Shown in pieces: positions 8,278 through 15,368 of a stretch of DNA of 64,000 nucleotides. The notes beneath the pieces are model-generated. The model was not told the DNA's origin. It saw nothing but the letters and a program-made list of their open reading frames with translations, and made no database searches. Source of the stretch: Woeseiaceae bacterium (GTDB lineage Bacteria > Pseudomonadota > Gammaproteobacteria > Steroidobacterales > Woeseiaceae); assembly GCA_028289545.1 (NCBI GenBank), contig JANQPG010000095.1:62001-126000 (forward strand), in the 5' to 3' direction. Numbering within the stretch: position 1 is the stretch's first letter; each line of letters begins with the position of its first letter. Position numbers and translations under genes: made by a program.

Positions 8278-9384
8278 CTACTCGTCATTTTCGCTGAGTT
8301 CCTTGAGTGCTTCAAACGATTCGCGATCTGCCTCTAACACATCATCCACGCTATAACCATTCTTCAAAGCTCGGGCGACGCGCTTAAGAGAGTCAGAGGC
8401 TTCAACCTTTTCACTTGGTGTTCGTAGAGTTTGTTCGTTCGGCGCCGGCAAGAGAATTCGCAAACCATATCGTCCATTAACCGAAGTATAGAATCGTGGA
8501 TGCAGATCTAAATGCATCTTGACGCTGTTTGCCCTGAAATGATCACCCTTTTTTAACTCGTGGACTATTTCTCCGAGAGAAGCAGGACCACCTATGTTTA
8601 TGATAGACGTCCAAATTCGATCAACTAGTGGATCAACCTCCTCGTAACCCAAGCGCTTTAACGCATAAGTGCCCGGCGCGACGCGCACAAAGTCGTCGCT
8701 GGCAATCATCGTGTTCATTACTGACCCAGGATGAACCGAACGCCTACGGCCAATTGCCCGCGCTTTCTGAACCACTTCACGCCAATGAAGCGGCTTGGAC
8801 TCTTCATCCAGAACATATTCAATTAGCTCCGGGTAACTCCATTGCCTTTCCTTCTCCTTTCGCGCCGCCTCCAATTCTCTCCACTTTTTGTCGACCGGCG
8901 AGTACCCCCTAACTCGCGGATACAGGAAGCATGTTAAGACAGTCAGTTGTGGCCACTTTACGCCGCATTTGTTTGGTGCGGCGCGGATTGCGACAATAAG
9001 CCGCTGAATGTCATTTGTGGTAAAGGAAATACCCACGCTCCGAAGCTCCTGCTCAAACCAGGCGTACGCTTTTTCGACACCGCGTTCATCATGAGGATAA
9101 GTATCCCGTGGCGTCACCGCTTCAAGCGTTTCTAGAACACCGCAAATCAAGTCAATTCGTGACGAAATTTTCTTCGAGGCCGCAGCCTGAATTTGGCGGA
9201 TGCGCTCGCGCGTTAGCTCGAATATTTCCCCGACCTCCTTCAAAGTCTTTTTACTTGAAGGACCTAGCCGGTGTCGCAGGACACTCCACGATCTGTCTGG
9301 TAAGCCAAGGGTGTCCATGACGAGTGTCTTGGTATTCTTGCAGTCATCTGGGTTCATAAACGGAAGAGATAGCTGCTCGCACAT
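8278..9384 (-). CDS. Sigma-region-4-like and HARE-HTH-like DNA-binding protein
   Basis: Residues about 24-76 read as a sigma-70 region 4 helix-turn-helix: LGPSSKKTLKEVGEIFELTR followed by ERIRQIQAAASKKI. No region 2 is present, so this is not a complete sigma factor. Around 184-250 a winged-helix segment has HARE-HTH character: YPELIEYVLDEESKPLHWRE, then VMNTMIASDDFVRVAPGTYA. A second similar winged helix spans about 255-315 (SLGEIVHELKKG, ending FYTSVNGRYGL). It is the last gene of a four-gene operon, 8 nt after the GHKL ATPase. HARE-HTH domains are linked to recognition of modified DNA and chromatin, and to the delta subunit of RNA polymerase. A regulatory or target-sensing role in the system is inferred. 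Confidence 0.65.
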   Translation of the reverse strand: MCEQLSLPFMNPDDCKNTKTLVMDTLGLPDRSWSVLRHRLGPSSKKTLKEVGEIFELTRERIRQIQAAASKKISSRIDLICGVLETLEAVTPRDTYPHDERGVEKAYAWFEQELRSVGISFTTNDIQRLIVAIRAAPNKCGVKWPQLTVLTCFLYPRVRGYSPVDKKWRELEAARKEKERQWSYPELIEYVLDEESKPLHWREVVQKARAIGRRRSVHPGSVMNTMIASDDFVRVAPGTYALKRLGYEEVDPLVDRIWTSIINIGGPASLGEIVHELKKGDHFRANSVKMHLDLHPRFYTSVNGRYGLRILLPAPNEQTLRTPSEKVEASDSLKRVARALKNGYSVDDVLEADRESFEALKELSENDE

Positions 9385-9392
9385 TGGCCGAC

Positions 9393-11360
9393 TTAGGCAG
9401 CCTTCTGACCCTCAACCAAACTTTGCACTAACGAATACGGCAGTTCTGCCAAGAATTGATTTGAGATTTCATCAAGCTCGGTTTCCAGACGGTCGACCTC
9501 TATCTCCGCTTCGCGTTTCTGGAGCAGCCGCATAGTCTCCCGCTGAACCATGTCTCGAAACATAAACAGATGATAACTACGAAAGGATGGACTTTGGGCG
9601 CCGCCAGTTTGCTTAATAGCGATCTCGGCAAACGGATGCGCGGTATTGATCCACCATACGTTCGCCAACCTATCCGTATCGTCCTGATATAGAGGGGGAT
9701 GCATCCGGCTCAAGGTTTTTGTATTTCCCTCTGGATTTGTAGGGTCTGAATGGTGACCACTAAGTAGGACCCTTGGAAAACGTGGTCTTCGTTTAGACCT
9801 CGTTGAACCGGGCTGTTCTTTCGTACCATGTTTGCCGACATCTCCTCCTACACCAGCCGAGTCTAGTTCAACTGGCTGCCCATCAGCGTCAGGAGCAACA
9901 TCCGGTACGCTTGTCTCGATAAACTCCTTTTCACCGGCAGCGTCAGGAAGATCTGGAATCTCCGTTATACCGATGTCATCTCGTTTGTCGGACTCGCGTC
10001 CTCCTTCACCAGTCCCTTCATCTCCGAATCCTCCTCCGTCAAGGTCTTCCAGGTAGTCTACTAGGATTTCGGACTCAAACTTCTCAAGGAAACTCTCAGC
10101 GTGCTTATTTAGCAGGTCATTGATCGCTGAGGCATCGGACAGCGCCTCGTCGAGTTTCGTCTGCTTTTGCTCGTCTTCTAGCTCTCCAACCACTTCGGTG
10201 ATCTTGGCACCGAGCCAACTCGAGATAGCATCTGCAACAGGACTTGGCACAAGTCTCTCTCGATCGTTTGAAGTTATGTCCCCGATTCCATGAAAAGTAA
10301 GGCTCAGATCTCCGAAGAAGAACGCGGTAAACGCGGACGCCTTTATGGGCAACTCGTCCATCGGATGAAAAGCTATTGGGTTTCGCTTGCCGTCCGAGAT
10401 TGCGATCCCGTTCATTTGCTTGTGCAGCCCTTTCAGCTGACTAGCGGACTTTCGTATCGTAAGCTGCCCTATTTTCTCACTAGCTAAACCGATTTCTGTG
10501 CCTTGAAGGTCAAATCGCCGAGTCTGGAAATCGGGGTCGAGATCGACCTTTTCTAACTCCATCTTTTCCAGCTTGAGCGTTCCGTTGACTGCGACGGTTA
10601 TAGAAAGCTCTCGAATAGGTCGGGTAGCTTGGTTTGTGCGTACGATTTCATCAATTAGCTTCTGAGCATTCCATTTTTTCCCATGAACAACATCATTCGA
10701 GCTCCAAACCTGCTCACCGGAGAATCCGACGACAACTGTTAGGCCGCGTCGACCCGAAGCCAGTTCTTCTTCAATAGCGGCGCCGTGGTCGGTTAGTCTC
10801 TGTAGGTATGAATTCCATGCCCATTTCTCGGCTATAGGCAGCGCAAACTCAAGAGCGTCGCGCCAACGAGGCATCTCTTCATCTTCCATTTCCCAATAGC
10901 CAGTTTTACCTTTTTCTATCGATTTGTTGACAACTAGACTGGTGCACTTGCCGCATCGCCAGGTTAGGAACCGCGCTCCTCGGGTCCACATTTCTCTCAT
11001 GTAGAACTTGCCGCCGTTACCGTGCCCTCCCGTGAGAGAGTCCGACGATACGTGTCCGCCGTGAGTGGCGGCGCTGGTGTCGCCCCAATGCAAGAAAAAG
11101 TCTTTGACGACGCCATAGTCAGTTCCACCGAAATCTACGACCGCAAGATTTGGACCAGGTTTTCTTCCTCCATCCATAAGCTCGATTAGAACAGGCCATC
11201 GCCCATCCAATGACTCTTCCCCAGCAGCGCGCAACCGAAGATAGGAGTCAAGACTATTCTTCAGCCATTCCGCAACACCTTTGGCATGTCTGAATTTGAA
11301 AGATCTTCCAATGGTGTCAAGCAGATCGGGAGAGATCTTCGTCGGTATCATCTTCTTCAT
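9393..11360 (-). CDS. GHKL (MORC/Hsp90-like) ATPase of a putative defence operon
   Basis: The 655-residue protein carries a GHKL ATP-binding fold. The N box is AEWLKNSLDS with Glu31 as general base and Asn35 as the magnesium ligand. G1 is VVDFGGTDYG with Asp76 contacting adenine. G2 is TGGHGNGGKFYM at 110-121. A CxxC pair lies at Cys133/Cys136. The central part (about 220-420) would be the transducer domain. Residues about 430-560 form an acidic, Gly/Asp/Glu-rich linker, then a basic patch (TRSKRRPRFPR). A globular tail ends in a helix predicted to be coiled coil near 610-645. MutL/MORC-like GHKL ATPases in restriction-modification operons are known. This one lacks an attached nuclease and sits 8-17 nt from three small or DNA-binding partners. 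Confidence 0.8.
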   Translation of the reverse strand: MKKMIPTKISPDLLDTIGRSFKFRHAKGVAEWLKNSLDSYLRLRAAGEESLDGRWPVLIELMDGGRKPGPNLAVVDFGGTDYGVVKDFFLHWGDTSAATHGGHVSSDSLTGGHGNGGKFYMREMWTRGARFLTWRCGKCTSLVVNKSIEKGKTGYWEMEDEEMPRWRDALEFALPIAEKWAWNSYLQRLTDHGAAIEEELASGRRGLTVVVGFSGEQVWSSNDVVHGKKWNAQKLIDEIVRTNQATRPIRELSITVAVNGTLKLEKMELEKVDLDPDFQTRRFDLQGTEIGLASEKIGQLTIRKSASQLKGLHKQMNGIAISDGKRNPIAFHPMDELPIKASAFTAFFFGDLSLTFHGIGDITSNDRERLVPSPVADAISSWLGAKITEVVGELEDEQKQTKLDEALSDASAINDLLNKHAESFLEKFESEILVDYLEDLDGGGFGDEGTGEGGRESDKRDDIGITEIPDLPDAAGEKEFIETSVPDVAPDADGQPVELDSAGVGGDVGKHGTKEQPGSTRSKRRPRFPRVLLSGHHSDPTNPEGNTKTLSRMHPPLYQDDTDRLANVWWINTAHPFAEIAIKQTGGAQSPSFRSYHLFMFRDMVQRETMRLLQKREAEIEVDRLETELDEISNQFLAELPYSLVQSLVEGQKAA

Positions 11361-11376
11361 GAACTTGCGCCCTAAA

Positions 11377-11973
11377 TTATGTTTCTAAGAAGCTCTCAGA
11401 CAAGAAGGTAGCCAGATCCTTAAGTTCGGCGGCGTGCTCGATCTTCAGTTGGGCCGCCTTTTCAAAAGCCCTAATTGATGTCTTGGCTCGCCGTTCCCGT
11501 TCCTCAGGAGGTGTGCCGCCCCCGAATTGGAAAAATATGCGCGCGTCGAAGTCGACTAGTTCACTTTGCGCCCCCCTCAGCCAGGTTGAAAACGCACGAG
11601 ATTTGAGCGCGTTTCGCACTATTTTTTCTTCTGATCGTGACAGCCGCTCTCGAGTACTTGCTGCTCCACCTTGTTGCACACTCGGCGACTGGAGCAGGCG
11701 ACTGGCTTGGCTAGCTCCTTCCTCGGTTAGTCTGAAGAACTTGTCTCCAAGTGACTTGGCCAGGCCGTTCGCTTTGAGGTTTTGATATAGGCGTTTATGG
11801 ATATCGGATCCGTCCGGATGCTCCGGGTGATTCCTGAGCGAGAACGCATCCGGGAAATCTTTCCATGCCTGAAGCACAATTTCCTCGTAGGGCACCTTTG
11901 CCACACCATTATCAGCAGCACGATAGAGCGCGATCAGCACCATATCGGCCTTAGTTAGTTTTCTAATCTTCAT
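11377..11973 (-). CDS. Winged-helix-like protein of the GHKL operon, 198 aa
   Basis: I do not recognise a named family. Residues 1-85 look like a winged helix: LTKADMVLIALYRAADNG, then YEEIVLQAWKDFPDAFSLRN, and DKFFRLTEEGASQA as a wing-like end. This resembles the N-terminal domains found in restriction-associated DNA-binding proteins. Residues 105-198 are helical and charged, with a short aromatic insertion (ARIFFQFGGGTPPEERERR). The gene lies 17 nt after the 76-residue gene and 16 nt before the GHKL ATPase, so it is almost certainly co-transcribed. A role as DNA-binding or assembly subunit for the ATPase is inference from position. Confidence 0.6.
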   Translation of the reverse strand: MKIRKLTKADMVLIALYRAADNGVAKVPYEEIVLQAWKDFPDAFSLRNHPEHPDGSDIHKRLYQNLKANGLAKSLGDKFFRLTEEGASQASRLLQSPSVQQGGAASTRERLSRSEEKIVRNALKSRAFSTWLRGAQSELVDFDARIFFQFGGGTPPEERERRAKTSIRAFEKAAQLKIEHAAELKDLATFLSESFLET

Positions 11974-11990
11974 ATATTTGCTTGCAGCGC

Positions 11991-12221
11991 TTAGAACTGG
12001 AAATCAATCTCGCTACCCCGGCTGTCGCTCTGGAATCTACGCTTAAGTAGTTTCAGCTCATCTTCAAGAGCTCGAATGATCTTGTCGGCATCTTTCTGTG
12101 AGTAAGAGTAATTACTCTTGTTGGACAGGTTTCCGATTAGACGGATCGCTTTGATCGCGCTCACGACCCGCTTTTGGCCAAGCTCAATGAATTTTGCCCG
12201 TTTTTTGTCTTGATTGGACAA
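11991..12221 (-). CDS. Small helical protein, first gene of the GHKL operon, 76 aa
   Basis: The protein is short and helical, with a conserved-looking core IKAIRLIGNLSNKSNYSYSQ, then a charged helix (KIIRALEDELKLLKRRF). I recall similar small proteins carrying the LIGNLSN-x2-NY signature in mobile or defence contexts, but no function is known to me. Translation starts at TTG 12221, with GAGAGG about 8 nt upstream. It is followed at 17 nt by the winged-helix-like gene, and the AT-rich 600 bp upstream should contain the operon promoter. Size and position at the head of the operon would suit a regulator, antitoxin-like partner or structural adaptor; none can be chosen from sequence. Confidence 0.6.
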   Translation of the reverse strand: MSNQDKKRAKFIELGQKRVVSAIKAIRLIGNLSNKSNYSYSQKDADKIIRALEDELKLLKRRFQSDSRGSEIDFQF

Positions 12222-12833
12222 TTCAACCTCTCAAATTATTAATATCGCTGAAATCTTGCGTTTGGAGACTACTAAAGTCTTTCTATCACAATATTAGCGC
12301 TATGTAGATAGCAGAGGTCAATATTTGCTCTAATTTTGACCATGAAACGTTTAAAAAGTCAAATATATTACGTTAAATATTATATTTTTCAATTACTTGG
12401 AGGATGCTTATTCGCGGAGGTGAGTACGACAACCAGCTCTTCAAAACTCGGCTGTGTTTATTGACGAAGTTTTCTCAGCGGATTAACAGGCGACACATTG
12501 ACTGGCTTCGAAGATGACGTTCGGCAAAGATTTGGTATTGCTGTTAGAGGCCGAGCACGATGTTCGACAAACCATTGTCAGCGCCCACGCTCGAAGGCCA
12601 TGGGCAGTCAGATTCGAAGAGGTTGCAAGAATCTTCACTGTCAAAGCCCTAATACCTCTTTGAAGAGCTTCTTTTGCGCGCAGGGGCTAGACTAGCGGGT
12701 AATTGGCAGATGAGTATTCGCGAAGAATTAATGACCGCGAGATGCTCAGCGCTTAAAAATCCACTGCAAGATCTCCGCAAACGGCCAGCGGCGAAAGACT
12801 CAATGGGGGAGCCCATCCAGGGGAGCCGGACAT
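12222..12833. other. AT-rich upstream region of the GHKL operon
   Basis: No gene is visible. The first 200 bases are strikingly AT-rich (runs of A and T around 12290-12400, for example AATATTATATTTTTCAATTA), unlike the chromosome outside the island. They should contain the promoter of the four-gene leftward operon. The remainder approaches chromosomal composition and leads into the tRNA-derived repeats. No integrase fragment was found, although this is where an integrase would be expected in an element using the tRNA 3' end. Confidence 0.5.
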
Positions 12834-12859
12834 GACTCAGCGGCGATTGCGCCCCCACC

Positions 12860-12899
12860 AGATACCCAAAGAGCCCTCGAAGGGGCTCTTTGGGTATCT
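12860..12899 (-). terminator. Hairpin in distal tRNA-Phe repeat
   Basis: A 17-base perfect stem (AGATACCCAAAGAGCCC pairing with its complement) closes a six-base loop. It directly follows the tRNA 3'-end copy when read on the minus strand. There is no T-run, so intrinsic termination is uncertain. It may act as an RNA end-protecting or processing hairpin. Confidence 0.55.
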
Positions 12900-13064
12900 G
12901 GTGGCCAGGGGCGGAATCGAACCGACTGAAAAAGAACGCCACGCCGGGAAACATTGACTAAAAACGTCCCTGTAGGATTCCCCCATAAGACCGGCAGCAA
13001 GGCACCCACCCGGGGAAGCCGCCTAGAAAGAACACTATGACTCGGTGGCGATTCCGCCATGCTC

Positions 13065-13103
13065 AAATACGACGAAGCCCCTTCAAGGGGCTTTGTTGTA
13101 TTT
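13065..13103 (-). terminator. Hairpin in middle tRNA-Phe repeat
   Basis: The stem AAATACGACGAAGCCCC pairs with GGGGCTTTGTTGTATTT across a five-base loop, with two G:T positions. The position relative to the tRNA 3'-end copy is identical to the other units. However, the stem sequence differs at many places while pairing is kept, which points to selection for the structure. Confidence 0.55.
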
Positions 13104-13268
13104 GGTGGCCAGGGGCGGAATCGAACCGACTGAAAAGGAGCGCCGCGTCGGGAAACTCTGGCTCAAGAAGTCACTGTAGGATTCCCCCATAAAACCGGCG
13201 ACGGCACGCCCACCCAGGGAAGCCAACCAACATAAAAACCATGACTCAGCGGCGATTTCGCCCCCTCC

Positions 13269-13307
13269 AGATACCCAGAGAGCCCTCGAAGGGGCTCTCT
13301 GGGTATC

Positions 13308-13308
<1 letters not shown>
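13269..13308 (-). terminator. Hairpin immediately 3' of tRNA-Phe
   Basis: A 17-base perfect stem (AGATACCCAGAGAGCCC with its complement) begins at the final base of the encoded CCA. It is the first structure after the mature tRNA on the minus strand and probably defines or processes the transcript end. It differs from the distal copy by compensated changes in the stem. Confidence 0.65.
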
Positions 13309-13383
<75 letters not shown>

Positions 13384-13448
13384 ATCTAGGGCTTTTTGTC
13401 TTTTCTTTAGGTGCCGGTTCGGGCATCGAAACCCTGAACGATCGGCAC

Positions 13449-13481
13449 AAAAAACAGCCCGCCGGTACTGCCGGCGGGCTG
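13449..13481 (-). terminator. Rho-independent terminator of the YCII gene
   Basis: An 11-base GC-rich stem, CAGCCCGCCGG with its exact complement, closes a TACTG loop and is followed on the minus strand by six T. It lies about 95 nt after the YCII stop codon and before the tRNA-Phe gene, so it separates the two leftward units. Confidence 0.85.
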
Positions 13482-13576
13482 CGTATTAGACCGACTGGGT
13501 CAGAGTCAGTCAAGCGGAAATCGCCCGGACGGTGGGAGGTCCGGGCGCCGCCGCTGGGTGGGCGCCGACACGCGGT

Positions 13577-13891
13577 TTACATATCGATCGCTTCGGCCAC
13601 CTCGATCGAGCCGCCGGCTGTCAGGATCGGACAGCCCTTGGCCTTGGCGATGGCGTCGTCGTCATCGTCGGCCTCGAACAGGCCGTAGCCGCTGGCCGGG
13701 TTCGAGCCGCCGTCGTGGGTGACCGTACCGTCGGGGTGGACGGTCTTCGAGACGCCTACCGGGTTGCCGCCGTCGACCACGGCGGAGCCCATGCCGCCCA
13801 GCCAGCTACCCCAGGCATCCATGACTTCCTTGACCTCGGCTTCCGTCTCCGGATGGCTGCCCCCGTGATACACAAATAGATATTTCGGCAT
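13577..13891 (-). CDS. YCII-related protein
   Basis: The 104-residue protein begins MPKYLFVYHGG and continues with ETEAEVKEVMDAWGSWLGGM, the pattern of YCII-like ferredoxin-fold proteins. It ends GCPILTAGGSIEVAEAIDM, typical of the variant often encoded beside ECF or other regulators. The start at 13891 is fixed by AAGGAGAGAGG directly upstream; a longer frame to 14011 lacks support. It is divergent from a PucR-type regulator, with 122 nt between the starts. Biochemical function of this branch is unknown. Some relatives are degradative enzymes (muconolactone-isomerase-like), others are only inferred to bind small ligands. Confidence 0.8.
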   Translation of the reverse strand: MPKYLFVYHGGSHPETEAEVKEVMDAWGSWLGGMGSAVVDGGNPVGVSKTVHPDGTVTHDGGSNPASGYGLFEADDDDDAIAKAKGCPILTAGGSIEVAEAIDM

Positions 13892-13993
13892 GTCCTCTCT
13901 CCTTCTTACTAATGAATATTGATCTGGAGGGTAGAGACTACCGCCAAAAAAGCTGCGCACAATCGCCATCTCTGCCAAATTTTGGACTCTATT

Positions 13994-14012
13994 ATTGTGT
14001 AGACTGCACAAT
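13994..14012. promoter_or_regulatory. Dyad ATTGTG-N7-CACAAT between YCII and PucR-type genes
   Basis: A perfect 6-7-6 inverted repeat ends one base before the ATG of the PucR-type gene. Its position in the divergent promoter region suits an operator, possibly autoregulatory, of that regulator. Binding is inferred only from symmetry and location. Confidence 0.45.
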
Positions 14013-14013
14013 T

Positions 14014-15267
14014 ATGGCCATTTTGACCGAAAGTCTCCGCAAGCTCTCCCAAAAAGGCTTCCGGCCCGCCGCCGCCGCGCGTCTCGCCGCCTCCCTGGAC
14101 ACGATTGCGGGCTCACTGACGGCCGCCATCCGTGATGAAATTCCGGCCTTCACGGCCAGCGGCAATCCGGACGTCCTGCCCCAGCTCGACGCCCACGCCC
14201 TCGATCACCTCACCGAAATCCACCGACTGATCGGCGGCTCCATGCAGCCGCAGCTCGAGTTTGTCCGCCGCCATGCCGCCCGCCGCGCCGAGCAGCACTT
14301 TCCGCTGGAGGCAACGCTCGAGGCCTACCGCTGTAGCCAGCGCATGGTTACTGCCTGGATGCGTCATGCGGCCACAGGCCCCGATGCTCTGGAAGCTATC
14401 GACGAGTTCGTGCGCGACTACGTCAACACGGTCAGCACGATGGCGACTGCCGAATACGTGAAGCGCACGCGCCAGCTCTCCGAGGCCGAGGCTGATCGTC
14501 GCTCGCAGCTCCTGAACCTGCTGCTCGCCGGCTACGACGAGTCCGACAGCCGCGTCGCGCGCCTCCTGCGCGGCGCCGGTTATCTCGAGCAGCGGCAAGC
14601 GTACTGCGTCGTGCTCACACGACCGGTCAATCTCCAGGAAATGGACCGCCCGCCCCGCGCCAACCGCCTGCTCGCCGCTGTGCGTGACGCATTTTCGAGC
14701 CTCAATCTTCGAGCCCTTTACGGCCTGCACAACAACCACGTTGTTGCGATCGTCTCGATAACCCGCCGGCTCTCCGGCTGGACCCAGCCTGAAGCCGCAC
14801 TCGCTAAACGCATCGCCTGGCCGCTCCTGAGCCTCGGCAACTCGGTGCTTGCCGGCGTCAGCGCCGACGCGCCGTCGACCGCGCTCATCCCCAAAGCACT
14901 CCGCGAAGCCGAATTGGCGCTCGACGCCGCCAGCGCCCGCGAACGCGTCGTCAGCTATGCCGACATCCCCTTGCGCAAACTGCTCCTGAACCTTGCGGAA
15001 GATAAGGTGCAGTCGGCGCTGCCCGGCTGGACGCGCGAGCTGATCCGCGCCGATCGGAAATCGCGCGGCAAGCTCAGCGTCACGTTGCGGAGCTACGGCG
15101 ACGCCGACATGAACGTGCTCAAAGCCGCCAAGTCCCTGAAAGTGCACCCGAATACGATCTACGCGCGGATGCAGAAAATCCGCGACATTACCGGCCAGGA
15201 CCCCACCCGCTTCAACGCGCTCAACGAGCTGCTGCTGGCGCTCGACTGCGTGCGCGAACAGCCGTAA
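14014..15267 (+). CDS. PucR/CdaR-type transcriptional regulator
   Basis: The 417-residue protein ends in the PucR C-terminal helix-turn-helix: VTLRSYGDADMNVLKAAKSL followed by KVHPNTIYARMQKIRDITGQ. The N-terminal 180 residues are helical and probably sense the signal. The middle region (about 200-330) resembles the GGDEF-like fold of CdaR regulators but has no GGDEF signature. The start at ATG 14014 (MAILTESLRKL) is preferred to the upstream frame, which has no coding character. It is divergent from the YCII gene and 101 nt upstream of a sodium symporter gene. That arrangement suggests it controls the transporter or the YCII gene in response to a small metabolite. Confidence 0.82.
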   Translation: MAILTESLRKLSQKGFRPAAAARLAASLDTIAGSLTAAIRDEIPAFTASGNPDVLPQLDAHALDHLTEIHRLIGGSMQPQLEFVRRHAARRAEQHFPLEATLEAYRCSQRMVTAWMRHAATGPDALEAIDEFVRDYVNTVSTMATAEYVKRTRQLSEAEADRRSQLLNLLLAGYDESDSRVARLLRGAGYLEQRQAYCVVLTRPVNLQEMDRPPRANRLLAAVRDAFSSLNLRALYGLHNNHVVAIVSITRRLSGWTQPEAALAKRIAWPLLSLGNSVLAGVSADAPSTALIPKALREAELALDAASARERVVSYADIPLRKLLLNLAEDKVQSALPGWTRELIRADRKSRGKLSVTLRSYGDADMNVLKAAKSLKVHPNTIYARMQKIRDITGQDPTRFNALNELLLALDCVREQP

Positions 15268-15368
15268 ACACCGCCGCTCTCGGCAGCCCAAAATTGACTT
15301 TTGCGCGAAGGCTTATTTAGCGTAGCTCGCGCTCGGCGCCGCCATTGCCGGGTTGCCGAGGGGGACAG

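Larger units (their letters stand above)
12834..13307 (-). repeat. Tandem repeats (204-205 bp) carrying the 3' end of tRNA-Phe
   Basis: Two imperfect units and the start of a third lie directly 3' of tRNA-Phe. The units begin at 12834, 13037 and 13242 with variants of TGACTCAGCGGCGATT. Each unit contains a 40-base hairpin and, immediately beside it, an exact copy of the last 25 bases of the tRNA including CCA (12899-12923, 13103-13127, and the tRNA itself from 13308). The spacing between copies is 204 and 205 bp. The architecture recalls the rtT repeats behind tyrT in Escherichia coli, where 178-bp units also carry the tRNA 3' end. They could equally be scars of repeated integration at the tRNA. 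Short frames translated from these units are spurious. Confidence 0.85.

Noticed and set aside
8278..9384. Complete alternative sigma factor
   Set aside because: Only a region-4-like helix-turn-helix is present. Regions 2 and 3 are missing and the rest is winged-helix-like, so it should not initiate transcription as a sigma factor.
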